Below are positions 42,592 to 54,314 of a stretch of DNA of 64,000 nt, in pieces. The notes beneath the pieces are model-generated. The model was not told where the DNA came from. It did no database searches and was given only the letters and a program-made list of their open reading frames with translations. The DNA comes from Entoloma clypeatum (taxonomy: Eukaryota; Basidiomycota; Agaricomycetes; Agaricales; Entolomataceae). Position 1 is the first letter of the stretch; every line of letters starts with the position of its first letter. The stretch spans positions 4,216,001 to 4,280,000 of the forward strand of contig OY751491.1 in assembly GCA_963565915.1 (NCBI GenBank). The letters are read 5' to 3'. The position numbers and the translations under genes were made by a program.

Positions 42592-43695
42592 ATGGCTGAA
42601 GGCACCAATGCCCAATTCGACGAAGAATTTGAACAACACCACGCACCATCACCCTTACCTCCGTTACCACTGTTCAATCACCCCCCCCCCCCCCCACAAA
42701 ACAACAATCGTGGAAGGAAATTAGAAGTCACCGCAGATCCCGGCAAATACAATGGATCCAAAGCAATGTTCACAGTATGGTGGACTAAGATGCTCGCATG
42801 GCTCAGGGTCAACCAAGAGCTATTCAATGGGGAAGAAGAAGAGTGCATTGCAGTGTGGTTGCGATTGGACAGTCCCACGGCAGGAGTTTATGGGGAAATC
42901 TGTTTGAATCAATGTATGGAATCAGAAGACTGGCCAACGTACCGAGAGCTAGTCAGTGAAATCACAACAAGGTTTCATCCCACCACTGAGATCGAATGGG
43001 CCTGACCCAAAATCAAGAGCTTTAAGCAAGGTTCAATGAAGACCGATGATTGGATTACGCAATTCGGGACCCTGGTGATCAAGGGCAAGATTGAGGAAAG
43101 GCACGGTGTAACCCTTTTGGAAAGGAACGCCAAGGAATCTATCATGCAACAACTCTTCCAGCAAGGGAGGAGAAAGTCCACGGTGCAGGGCACCTGTGAA
43201 GAAATTTTGGCAATCGGCAGAGCGGAAGAGACCTTCGCAGCAAGACCAGGCATGAGGACTGGCAATAACTTTGGACAACAACGTAACACATGGGGCAATT
43301 GGCCCGCATATGGACAACAGCAGCAACAGAGGCCCTTTGGGCAACAACAGAATGGGGGGTACCGCCCTCAACAACAAAACGGTCAACAACAACAACAGCA
43401 GCAACCACGACGGGATCCAAATGCAATGGACATCGATAGGAACCAGAGACGTGCTCCTGGTAATTGTTATAACTGCGGCGGACAGGGGCATTTTGCCCGA
43501 GATTGCAGACAGCCGCAGCGCAGGGTACAAGCAGCAATGATCGAACAGATCGACGAACAAGAGGAGGAGGAAATTTTGAGACAGATCAACGCAAGGCGTC
43601 AAGCGCGCCAAGCTAATAATGGACGGCAGGGCCAACCGGCTCAGAACAATGGACAGGCTGCAGCGCAGCAGGATTTTGTAAACGTCAACCAGTAA
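42592..43695 (+). pseudogene. Gypsy-D Gag
   Basis: It starts MAEGTNAQFDEEFEQHHAPS, followed by a Pro-rich stretch and a gag domain (VTADPGKYNGSKAMFTVWWT, LVSEITTRFHP). A TGA at 43003-43005 interrupts it. It resumes with KIKSFKQGSMKTDDWITQFG, then a Gln/Asn-rich linker and a CCHC knuckle (CYNCGGQGHFARDC). The tail is acidic and helical. Pol follows in the -1 frame, overlapping the gag end at about 43692. Confidence 0.88.
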
Positions 43696-46198
43696 TTCCC
43701 CCGCTGGCTCTGACAAATCGATATGAACAATTGCCTATAGACTCTTACATACATAAAGACACTGTAAATTCTTGGTTTCAAACGCTTACGGACGCAGCAG
43801 TTACATACAATAAAATACTATTGGACAAACCCAAAAAGGTAAAAACCCAAAAAAATAGCACAGATGGATCGGACTTAGATACGCTTGTAAACTATATCAT
43901 TGGAGAGCCCTCGGCAACGAGGCTTGGTTTGTCCCCTACGGATGAATGCTTAATTCCCTGTTGCGATGAATCAGATAACTTAACTAGGCAAACGGACTCT
44001 ATGGGGGAACCATCTTTTATTCGATCCGCTTCTTTGGAAAAGGAGCTTATGATGAAAATCATGCTGGAAACGCTGCAGGACAAACGCACATTTGATGTTG
44101 AAGCATTATTAGACTCAGGGGTGACAGGGATGTTCATAGATCTGGACTTTGCCAAAAAGAACAACATTAAATTAAGGGAACTACCTTTCCCCATTCGGGT
44201 CTACAACGTTGATGGCACGCCTAACCAAGGAGGTTCGATCACACAAGAAGCAGTCATGGCTATGTGGTATAAAGGACACGTGGAGATAGCAGTGTTTGAA
44301 GCATGCAACCTAGGAAAAGCTAAAATTATTGTTGGACATACTTGGCTGAAACGTCATAATCCAGAAATCGATTGGGAAAACGCGGAAATTAAATTATCAA
44401 GATGTCCAGAAGAATGTGGCATGTGTCGAACACATTACTTAAATAAAACTGCAAGGACCAGATGGGGTGGAAGGATGGAAGAAGTAGTAGAAGGAAATGA
44501 GGAAGAAGTGAAGGAGGAAGTAATCCACATGCTCAGGGCAGCTAAGGGAGAACCCTCAGATGAAGTACCAGCGGAACAGGTTGTCCCCCAGAAATATCAC
44601 AAATATCTATCAGTCTTTGAAAAGAAAGCATCAGAGAGATTACCAGTCAGGAAACCATGGGATCACGCTATAGACTTAAAACCAGACAAAAGGCCAAAGT
44701 CTATCCCCTGTCACCAGATGAAAGGAAAGAAGTATCCGAATTTGTAAACGATCAATTACGCAAAGGATATATTCGACCTACCAAGTCACCACAAACTTCG
44801 CCAGTATTCTTTATACCCAAAAAAGACGGAAAGAAACGAATGGTACAGGATTACTGACATATTAACAGCTGGACCGTTCGCAATAATTATCCACTTCCGT
44901 TGATTCCGGAATTGATCAATAAATTAAAAGGAAAGAAAAGCTTTACCAAAATGGACCTCAGATGGGGGTATAACAATGTACGCATCAAAGAAGGAGACGA
45001 GTGGAAAGCGGCATTTACAACCCCAGATGGAGCCTTCGAACCAACAGTTATGTTCTTCGGATTAAATAATTCCCCAAGCACGTTTCAAACCATGATGAAC
45101 AACATATTTAGAGACTTGATTGATCAAGGAGATGTAGTTATCTATATTGACGATATATTGGTAGCAACTGAAGGAGAAAAAGGACACAGTGAAATCGTGG
45201 AGGAAATTCTAAAAAGATTACGGGAAAACAACTTATTCTTAAAACCAGGAAAATGTTTCTTTGACAGAGACGAAATAGAGTTCTTAGGGTTAATTATTGG
45301 GAAAGATGGAATTCGAATGGATCCATCAAAAGTAGACGCCATCAAACAATGGCTGAGACCAACAAAAGTCAAAGAAGTCCAGTCGTTTCTAGGATTGGCC
45401 AATTTCTATCGAAGATTTGTCAAAGACTTCTCTAAAGTGGCAGGGCCATTACATAAATTAACAAGGAAAGAAACAATCTGGAATTGGAAAGAGGAACAGG
45501 AGGAAGCGTTTGATATGCTAAAAAAATTATTTACGAAAGCACCTATATTAGTATCTCCCGATCCGGATCGGAAGTTGAGAGTAGAATCAGACGCATCGGA
45601 CTTTGCTACAGGAGCAATTCTATCTATGGAATGCGAGGATGAAAAATGGAGGCCATGTGCCTTTCTATCTAAAGGATTGAATGACATGGAACGAAATTAT
45701 GATGTACACGATAAAGAGATGCTGGGCATAATTTGAGCGCTGGAAGCATGGAGACACCACCTTGAAGGAGCCAAACATGAGGTCGAGATCTGGACCGATC
45801 ATAAAAACCTCAAGTACTTCATGAAGGGACGAAAGCTTAATCGCCGACAAGCACGCTGGGCGTTGTATCTAACATGTTTCAATTTCAAATTAATACACAA
45901 GGCTGGCACCTCAATGGGAAAGGCGGATGCTCTTTCGAGAAGGGTTGATCATAGAAAGGGGGTGGAAAATGACAACGAAGACGTAACATTATTAAAACCC
46001 GAATACTTCCACTTGCGAGCAATGGATCGAGGTCACATACTTATTGATGGACAAGAAAGTAAACTATTGAAACACATCAGGGATGCCAAGGAGTTTGATG
46101 AACAAGTGTTGAAAGCAGTGGAAGAGTTAAAAAAGACAAATACCAAAACATTGCGCGCAGATGAATGGCACGAAGAGCAGGGACTCTGGTTACATTGA
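43692..46198 (+). pseudogene. Gypsy-D Pol, protease - RT - RNase H
   Basis: Protease: VEALLDSGVTGMFIDLDFAK and IVGHTWLKRHNPEIDW. A one-base frameshift near 44697 (gacaaaagg) separates it from the RT: VYPLSPDERKEVSEFV, FFIPKKDGKKRMVQDY, KMDLRWGYNNVRI, FFGLNNSPSTFQ and catalytic IYIDDILVATE (intact). RNase [38 protein letters not shown] codons at 44855-44857 (DY-x-HIN), 45734-45736 (II-x-AL) and 46196-46198 (LH-x-GK) stand at positions that are Arg in related elements. Confidence 0.9.
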
Positions 46199-47599
46199 GG
46201 AAAAGTTTATGTTCCGAAAAGTCAGGAACTCAGGGAGGAAATAATTAAATTACACCACGACAACCCAGTGGCAGGACACCCAGGGCAGTGGAAGACCCTG
46301 GAATTGGTTACACATAATTATTGGTGGCCTAATATTACAAACATGGTCAAAGCATACATCGAGGGCTGCAACAGATGTCAACGATCAAAAAACATGCCTC
46401 AACCGCTAGCCGGTAAATTAAAAGCAAACACAGAACATGCAGGACCATGGAAACATGTTACAGAAGATTTTATCGTAGGACTCCCAGAAGCTCAGGGGTA
46501 CAACACAGTATTAGTCATGGCTTGCAGATCGACAAAGCAATCACACTTTATCAAAACACACGATGAAGTCTCAGCAGAAGGATTAGCTAAACTATATCAG
46601 GACGAAGTCTGGAAACTTCATGGACTGCCAGAATCGTTAACATCAGACCGAGGACCACAATTTGCGGCAATATTTATGAAGGAACTAAATAAAATATTGG
46701 GGATCACAACTAAATTATCAATGGCATACCATCCGCAAACAGACGGACAGACAGAACACATCAACCAGGAGTTGGAGCAATATCTAAGATCATTTATTTC
46801 CCATCGGCAAACAGATTGGCCCGAATGGATGGCAACCGCGGAGTTCGCCTATAATAATAAAATTCACATGGCAACTCAGTTTTCACCATTCTATGTAAAT
46901 TATAGGTTTAACCCTAGGATGGGCGTAGAACCTCGGAGGGCAGAAAAGTCAGAACCGGCAAAAGAATTTGTGGAACAAATGAATGAGGAGGCAGAAGCAG
47001 CGCTAGTAAAAGCACGAGAAGAGATGGAACGGTATGCGAACCTGAAACGGGGTGATGCACCAGTTTACAAAGTTGGCGACAAAGTTTGGTTATCGACTAA
47101 AGACCTAAAGTTGAACCGACCCTTAAAGAAACTTGCCGAACGATGGATTGGACCCTATACCATAACCCAAATCATTTCGTCACACGCTGTAGAACTTAAA
47201 TTACCAAAAACTTGGAAAATCCACCCGGTCATCAATGTATTACGGGTCCGATTATTTAAAGAACCACTATTTATATCACAAAGGGTGCAGGCACCAAACC
47301 CGATAGTTATCAATGGCAAAGAGGAGTACGATGTCGCTAAAGTTATTGACTCAAGGTTGAAGAGAGGGAAGCTGGAATATTTAGTGCAATGGGAAGGTCT
47401 GACTCAGGACCACAACACGTGGGAACCCGAGGATCACCTAGAACACACCAAGGAAGCGGTGGAGAACTTCTTTAAATTAAACCCAAATGCACCCCGGTGC
47501 TTACGTGCAAACATCTTTGAAGGATTGAAATTTAAACCATATGAGAATTTCACAGACACCCCGGACGACATCATATCTCGCCTGGAAGTCGAGATCTAG
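46199..47599 (+). pseudogene. Gypsy-D integrase and chromodomain
   Basis: The segment is open from 46268 to 47599. It has an HHCC finger (HDNPVAGHPGQWKTL...CNRCQRSK) and a catalytic core (TEDFIVGLP, TSDRGPQFAAIF, DGQTEHINQELEQYL). The C-terminal domain includes GDKVWLSTKDLKL and GPYTI. A chromodomain follows (YDVAKVIDSRLKRGKLEYLV, then QWEGLTQDHNTWEPEDHL). No stop interrupts this part, but no intact upstream frame delivers it. Confidence 0.9.
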
Positions 47600-47610
47600 A
47601 AAGGGGGTAA
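47598..47610 (+). other. Gypsy-D polypurine tract
   Basis: agaaagggggtaa lies immediately before the 3' LTR (47611), the expected site for plus-strand priming. It overlaps the pol stop codon. Confidence 0.75.
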
Positions 47611-47900
47611 TGTTATGATCGTATTTTCACTTTTCACTTTATCTTATCTTATCTCGATCTTATCTTATCTACATCATATCATACATGAGGACATCTTATC
47701 ATTATCGCACAGCATGATGCTGCCACAATGCAGCCTCATGGAATTTACATATATAAGTAGGGTACTTTCACTTGTATTCGATAGCTTGTTCTCTTGAGAT
47801 TCCTGCTGGGTCTCTTGGCAATACAGTTCTCTTATCATCTCCTCCACTTCGTTCCTAAGTTTGGGCTCGCAAGGTCGTTCGACTTAGCGTCGCCTCAACA
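47611..47900 (+). repeat. Gypsy-D 3' LTR
   Basis: 290 bp, the partner of 41726-42015. It has tatcata, gcacag, aatgcag, tcctgc and gcaagg where the 5' LTR has the CpG form. Confidence 0.95.
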
Positions 47901-48276
47901 ATAAAGAAATAGAAAAAACTCACTCCGATGGCCAAAAACACAAGTCCCCCACTTTCAAGCAGGAGGTGCAATCCTCCTTCCCCTGCTCGTAACTCGCAGG
48001 CATATCCTTGAAAACCCCCTGCAGCCGGACTTTCTTCACCTCCGCATTTGCCGCATCCGCATCCGCACCCGCAACCGGCTCCTTAGCCTTCGCTTTCTCT
48101 GCTTTCCTCTCTGCTCGTCTCTGCTCTTTCGCCGCCCTTTTCACCTCCACGTGCTCTGCATCTTCCTTCGCGCGCTCCTCTGCCTTCTGCAGCTTCCTCT
48201 CCAACTCCTCGGTGACCTTCTTCTGGCGCTCCCTTTCAGCACGGAGAGCGGCGAGGGGTGAGTTCTCAGTGGACAT
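47901..48276 (-). pseudogene. Antisense coiled-coil / zinc-motif gene, 5' part
   Basis: From MSTENSPLAALRAERERQKK it forms a long charged coiled coil (about residues 8-72), then MPASYEQGKEDCTSCLKVGD and LCFWPSE. At this point the minus strand reads GGA-GTGAGTTTTTTC, a good intron donor, and 20 bp later Gypsy-D begins. CTSCLKVGDLCFWP looks like the first half of a C..C....C zinc motif. The matching second half is missing. The acidic 3' part continues at 41725-41440. Gypsy-D evidently sits in or next to the intron. Confidence 0.55.
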
Positions 48277-48407
48277 AACAGATAGACGACGGGATAGATG
48301 TTGTGGTTGGGTGACAAGAGAGAAAAATCATGCGCAAAGCTTTTCAACCAACGGTCATGTGGATTACCTCATCTGGGCCTCAGGGTTCGGCCCTAAGAGG
48401 GAAATAC

Positions 48408-48949
48408 TGTCATAACCATACGATTCACATCCGACTTATCCGATGACTCCAACGATTCATCCGCTCCAACATCCGCTCCAACAACATTCTATTTATATTG
48501 ATTATACTTCTACTACGTAACATCTCAACCATACTTACAAGTAGACATATGTTGTTCACTTTTCATTTGCTACTCTCCGTACTCCAAATGTTCCGATGGT
48601 CAACTCCGATATCTGCACATCACTTATAGTAATACTGATCATTCTAGTCTACTATAAATAGTGTACAAACCTGTCATAGAACCTCAGTTCAAATATCATA
48701 TGTTACACCTCATTCGCATCCGTCTCTACTTGCTTTTGAGCATTCTCTCCGTCACCTCCGTTCATCCGCTCATCCGCTCATCCAACATCTGCCAATCCGA
48801 AATTGAGGACCACATCAAAGAGTGGGGCGCAACGCACAAGTTGAAGCCAGGTCCTTTCTGCCAACGTCGCACTTATCGCATCCGCTCCTCTGCTACTCCG
48901 CTCCAACTCGTCCGATGTTTTCCGACGTTGAGAAAAACGCTACGTGACA
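48408..48949 (+). repeat. LTR of the Gypsy-C superfamily (probable 3' LTR)
   Basis: 542 bp, TGTCATAACC...TACGTGACA (TGTCA/TGACA), preceded by a purine tract (aagagggaaatac). It has a TATA-like ctataaatagtg (48650) and the conserved block ggggcgcaacgcacaagttgaagcc (48824-48848). The LINE copy begins within a few bases of its end. Confidence 0.65.
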
Positions 48950-48952
48950 CCC

Positions 48953-50533
48953 GGAATTTATGTATAATCTTAAATCCCCTTTTGTCAATATCTGGGCATA
49001 CCGTGCAAATGTGACTGTGCCCCTATCACCCTTCAATAATTACAACGAGCCCGGAAAACGTGTTCTTGACCACTTTCCTGATCGCATCATCCACAACATC
49101 ACCCTTATTTGCGGCAAGACTGCCAAAGAGCGTGCCGAAGCCAGGAAGTTGCGTCTCATCACCCTTAACAAGGTGTTTGATGCCAACATCTGCTCTATCA
49201 AGTCCGCCGTCATCATCACTGACGCGGCCATCCCCTCCCTTGCATCCGGTCATCAAGCTGTTGCAGCTTGGGAAACCTGGCACACAGGATACTCCATCAA
49301 CAAAGACTGGGTGGCTGGTGGCCTCGCAGTCTCTGATGACACTGAAACCTTAGCCATCGGACACGGGTTCTCCAACCTGGTCAGTCTGCTAGGAGGTCTC
49401 TCCAAACTGGAAGAAATCCACATATTCACTGACTCTGTCAACGCCATCCAGCATGCCACAGATCCAGACCTCCACTCCTCGCAGGCAACTGCGCTTGCCA
49501 TCATCAGCAACCTGGTCCCTTGGTTTGAGGAACCCAGCCTGAAATCCAAGGTCATCTTCCACCATGTCCCTGACTGCTCGGACCATGGCTTCGAACCCCA
49601 TCGTGCAGTGCATGACTTCGCCTCCTCGATACACATTGAGTGTGGTGAGTCTGCCTCCAGATCCCTTGACTTCAACACGAAGCAGTTCACAGACGACATG
49701 CTTGGCGACTGGAACAGTTTGTACCAGTCCCCAAAGTACGTTGGCCGTCACTACCAGTTCCCGAGATCGTGCATCAGACACCAGGATCATGCTCGAGCCA
49801 AATGAATGAAGCCGTCCCACCTCAAGGGTGGCACATGGCTTAAGAATGTGGGCCACTCCCAATCCCTCACAGCACAAATGGTTCGCGGCCTCACCAGTCA
49901 CGCTCCAATTGGCCACTATAGACATAGGTTCAATATTGGTGACAAAATTGAACAATGTGACTGTGGATTGGGGTCTGTTGAGGACTTTGCCCATGTATTC
50001 TACAAATGTCTGCACCACCCCACCAGGCCCCCAGACATGCCCACCTTCTCGAGGAACACTCCCATCTGGGACATCTTTGGGAAATTCATTATGGACAACC
50101 CAGGGGCCTTTGCCTTTAGGAATTGTCCAACGCCCAACACAACCGTTGGCGGTAGTCGCATGGTAGCGTGCTGGGTACAAAGGGGTGCAGCCCCCTCTGG
50201 CAAGCAAACATGATCGAAGGGTAAGAACCGCACAGGCGCTTCTTTGGTGGGTTGGGCGCAGACACCCCCCAGCGCCGTCAACGGCCAACCTCGCAAGGTT
50301 GGAGTGCTCCTGTATCACGCAGCCGAATATTCGGGCGCGCATACTAACGTGTTTGTTTACAACAGACTCCCCCATCCTGGCGCAAGGACTTATCAGCTTG
50401 ACGGAGCTTTGTGCCACTTGTTCTTCACGTGTACGTAGATCCTCGGATTGATGTAGTTTACTCTATGTCAAGCAGACTGTACCCCTAGTATACCGCTATA
50501 TAAATTGTTGACCAAAAAAAAAAAAAAAAAAAA
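48953..50533 (+). mobile_element. 5'-truncated LINE, second copy of the 14073 family
   Basis: It matches the LINE at 14073-16678 from MYNLKSPFVNIWAYRAN to the 3' end, about 90 percent by eye at protein level. It ends in 20 A (50514-50533). gaca both precedes it (within the LTR end) and follows it. That would be a minimal target duplication, but such a short match could be chance. It retains only the RNase H and Cys/His parts. Confidence 0.9.
48960..50213 (+). pseudogene. LINE ORF2 remnant (RNase H and CCHC)
   Basis: RNase H: IITDAAIPSLASGHQAV, HIFTDSVNAIQHA, HHVPDCSDHGFEPHRA. A TGA at 49803-49805 stands where the intact copy has Arg (AK-R-MKPSHL). The frame then continues through the Cys/His tail (CDCGLGSVEDFAHVFYKC) to 50213. 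The RT is absent because of 5' truncation. Confidence 0.88.
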
Positions 50534-52000
50534 GACAAGTAGTAGTATGTCGAAAATTGAAGTGTTCTGTCATACAGTCATCCACCAGGTAGTGTGACAC
50601 CATCACTCAGTGTGACAAATTCCACCTTTCTTTGTTTACAGTGAAGGAACACCTGCGCTGTTTGGCGTGAGGTAGGGGTCATTCGAATCGCATATGAGTG
50701 TGCATTAAAAATAATACTTCAAGGACCTGCAGATATTATTTACTATGGAATTCCGACATCTTTCAGTGAAATTTGCTGCAATTTTACCAATCTCAAATTT
50801 CTTTAGTGTTATATCATCCCTCTTTCCTGAGATATCCTCTACATGTGCTTGTATTATAGTAATATATATAACATGGATATGTTGGAATGCTTAAACTATA
50901 ATTTGTTGAACATATTGCCAGATATGTCGCACTATGTGCTTGACACAGAAAGTGACTATAAGTCACTATTACCATATATGTGAGTTTATGGTATAACCAC
51001 GGACGCATGACTTGTTTATGTATTGTTTGTACAATGGTCCGTGCCCATATTGGATTAGTATAAATACCCATGTATTTAGTATGGTGAATCCTAACTTCTT
51101 GAACACCCCAGTTCTTTGAGTTAACTAACAAGCTAGTACAGCTTCTAGAATTTCTCTAGTTACTCTTAACCAGGTTAGTTGAGCTTCCTTCATGCCTTCG
51201 TACCGTTACATCTTGAGCGCCCTTTGGGCTGCCTATGTCGGTTACTTCATTATAATTCTAAAGGCAAAGGATGTTGAGAACGAAGCTGGAGTGTAATCAG
51301 ATGATCTCCTGCATGTCTTATGTAATTGACTTAACTGATCAATTTAATCAATCAGAATGATGGGCCATCACTGAAATCTAGGCTGTCACACAGAGTGGGA
51401 AATCCCGAAAATTGGGTGTTTCGTTAATTGGTCTCTCACTCATCAGAAAATAGACATTTCACTCATATGAATGCTGTATAATAATCCTGAGATGTATTTA
51501 CAACCGCCTGAAAACTGGTTTGACCCCACAGCTCAAGTTCTGAGCCGGGATTTCACACTAATTGGTGGATCCTTTTTTATTTATTTATTATTGTGTGTTC
51601 GCACACAAAATTATAATACCGTCATTGATTGCCATTGTTAGATTCTAAAGCAATCAGACGATTGCCTTTTATGGTGTGACTCACTCGGGGATCTTGCAAA
51701 TACAAGGTGACTTCTTTCTGAGCTCAGTTTTCATCCAGTGCGAGAAATATGAAAGATCTCCTCGCAGATATGGTTTGTGTATTGACCTTACAATATGACT
51801 TTCTACATGTCGTTCCCAGTGGCAACCAACTCTTTATTTCTCGCTTTCAACAACCCAGACACTGTCGAAATTTCAAACTGAGCGATCTCCAGACTCCAGC
51901 GACAACATACAGTCATTTCCAACGACCTACAAAAGCATGTAAGCGGGTGTGCCAAGTTGAGCTAATCTGAACGACATACGCAGCTTGGTGCACCGCCGCT
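50534..52000. other. No gene seen
   Basis: AT-moderate sequence with only short chance frames. I see no repeat, intron signal in context, or RNA gene that I can support. Confidence 0.5.
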
Positions 52001-53180
52001 CCTCGATACCAACTCCAGTAAACGACCACTGGCATCGATATCCGGACATCCGTTCTTGTAACTGCTCTCCTGGTGGCTTTGGCTGGTCTCCTATGGGCGG
52101 GGTTCATTTTGGCGTTGGCGTTGGCCGCGGGGGGGCGTAGACACTGTCTTTGGGGATCGGGGGGTGTGTTGCCGGTGGACGGATACGGGGGCTGCAGCGG
52201 CAGCACTGTTTTAGAGGAGGCATTTCTACAGGTTCGTCCTCGAAGCTCGCTGGTGTGATTTCTCTGCCCTCCCCATCCTTACGAGTGTCCGTCTCCCAGT
52301 GCTCTCTTCGACACCGCTGCTCCATGCACTTCATCACCTCCAAGTTCACTTTCTTTCTCCTCCCAGTCGCGGTACTTTTCTTTCATTGCTTTTGGGTGTC
52401 CATGGCCTTGGAATCCGATATACATCAGGCGAAGAATCCTTAGACTACCAGCGACAAGAGACGCCCCGCCCTTTCTCCGAGTCACTTAGCCTTTTGGCTT
52501 CTGCCATTTTTCATGGCCAAGTCCGCCTCACGCCTGGTATTCTCGGCGACCTCCCAAACATGACTTTCTTCAGGATTTCTGCATATCAAACAATATTTGA
52601 TGAACACCTGAAGCTGCTTTGCCCCCACCTTGTTATTTTCTTCCTTTCTTTCTTACACGGATACAGACTTGGATACAGATAACGCCGCCCCGAGGGGACA
52701 AGCATGCATTTGCAAAGGAAAAATGGGGATCACTGGTAGGGTGTACCATGTACCAATGTGCATACATTCCCAGGTCTGGTTTAACTCCAGTAAGCTATAT
52801 TGTGTTTGCTGTTCTCCACTTATGTGAATATTCCTTGGCTAGGACAACCGTGGGGCCAATTTCACAGAATGCGGTTTCGAAGAGTGTAAGAGCTACAGAG
52901 GGATCTATAGACACCGATTTCAAGTAACGCACGAATGAGTCGATTTTTTCAGCCTCGAAATTGATAAGTCTCGTTTCACGTTCATACACACCCCGTCAAT
53001 CATGAATAAGCAACAAAAGAAACCACAATTACCACCACCCTCATGAACCCCACATTCGCACCTGCCCTTTACCCATCGCCTTCCCCTTTGTGAATGACGA
53101 ACGTGCAACAACCCCCACCTTCCACCCTCCCAAAACTCTGCATCGTCCCTCCAACTACCGCACTCGCGCCTACACCTGCA
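52001..53180. other. Unresolved, possible minus-strand exons
   Basis: Minus-strand stretches have protein-like composition, for example NLEVMKCMEQRCRREHWETD and DEPVEMPPLKQCCRC (52104-52349) and HPKAMKEKYRDWEEKESELG (52279-52485). Splice signals could join some of them, but I could not build a consistent model or recognise a family. The rest is non-coding. Confidence 0.2.
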
Positions 53181-53189
53181 ATCACCACC

Positions 53190-53960
53190 TCCTTCACCTA
53201 CACGCCAGCCGCCCGAGCCCCAGCGCCGCCAACTTGACCTCTATGCCCGCGTAGTCCATGTACGTCGCGAGGACGAGCGTGTGTGTCGTGCTGTTTGCGT
53301 TCACATGCCTATGTCTATGCCGAGGGGTAAAGGGGGAAGGTGCGGAGAGTAAGTAAGGTGGGAGAAGGTAGAGAGTGGGGAGGCGATGTAGGGTGTTAGT
53401 GAGGGGAGTGCGAGGGAGCTTTTGATGGAGGGGCCGTGGGGTCGGACCGGGATATTGAACCTGTTCATCGTTGGTTAGATTTGGGTTGGGAAAGGTCGAG
53501 GGGAGAGGAGGGAAAGAGAGGCACCGAGTCCGCCGTGGTTGATGCCTATGGCAGTCTCGATTGAGGAGCCCGGCGCCTGTTGGGTGCCGGTTCCAATGCC
53601 TCCCAGTTAGTGAAGAGAAAAGGAAGGCAGAAAGGAGCAAACGACGCGACATTGACGTCTCGTTTCCGAACTCCTGTGGGTGGTCCACACGGCCTTTGTG
53701 CGCTCCCAGCCGTCGATGAAGAGGCGCTGGTCCATGGTGTTGGAGATGTCAATGAAGGAGCCTTGGCAGTTGTCGCATCTGGTCGTGCGCGCATATAGCA
53801 TATCATAAAGGGTTGTTGGCAAGAGGAGAGCAACTGACCCGCAGTCACCGTACGTCGTCGTGCACGGCGGGCCCCACAGGGTCGACCTTGTTCCCGATCG
53901 TAAATGCGTCGTGCATGACGATGTCGGTCCTATAATGTACTGCCTGAGGGATTTCACAAC
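53190..53960 (-). CDS. Possible gene, unidentified
   Basis: On the minus strand HYRTDIVMHDAFTIGNKVDP then VGPAVHDDVR (53850-53960) could be joined across an intron to CDNCQGSFIDISNTMDQRLF and IDGWERTKAVWTTH. The intron would run GTGACTGC...cgaccag and span about 75 bp. I do not recognise the family. Splice phase and ends are uncertain. Confidence 0.2.
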
Positions 53961-54314
53961 TCAAAAAGAAGAAAAGTGGATGGGTACAGACGGGAAGTCA
54001 TAATCTTGGCAATTCAACACGGGCGACCGGGATACCCGCCAATGGAGTTCATAAGGATGTAGGAGCGGGCGGTGGGGTATAAGAATACCTATGTCACAAC
54101 ATTCTAGTGGGTCTCAAGAGGGTGGCGGAACAGAAAAAATATACCGAGGGTCGAACGTTTTTTTTTTCGGGCAAGTCTTACGCTCTTTGATGCCTTTTCA
54201 ACTTGCACAACTTGGTGGACATGCATTGACCAACCAAAATCAAACGCGACTGGATTGGGTGAACCAAAAGTACAGTAGTACATAAATCACGCCAAGGACC
54301 CATAATCAGTAAAC

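Larger units (their letters stand above)
41726..47900 (+). mobile_element. Gypsy-D: complete chromovirus with paired LTRs
   Basis: A 6175-bp element with two 290-bp LTRs (TGTTATGATCG...GCCTCAACA), about 97 percent identical. Gag, protease, RT, RNase H, integrase and chromodomain occur in order, and a polypurine tract lies before the 3' LTR. Four TGA codons and one frameshift inactivate it. The 5-bp flanks differ (ggcga left, ataaa right), so no target duplication remains. A deletion or recombination at one end is likely. Confidence 0.93.

Noticed and set aside
53190..53848. Pro/Thr-rich frames as separate genes
   Set aside because: Several frames on both strands overlap with no family match. 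At most one poorly resolved spliced gene could be proposed.
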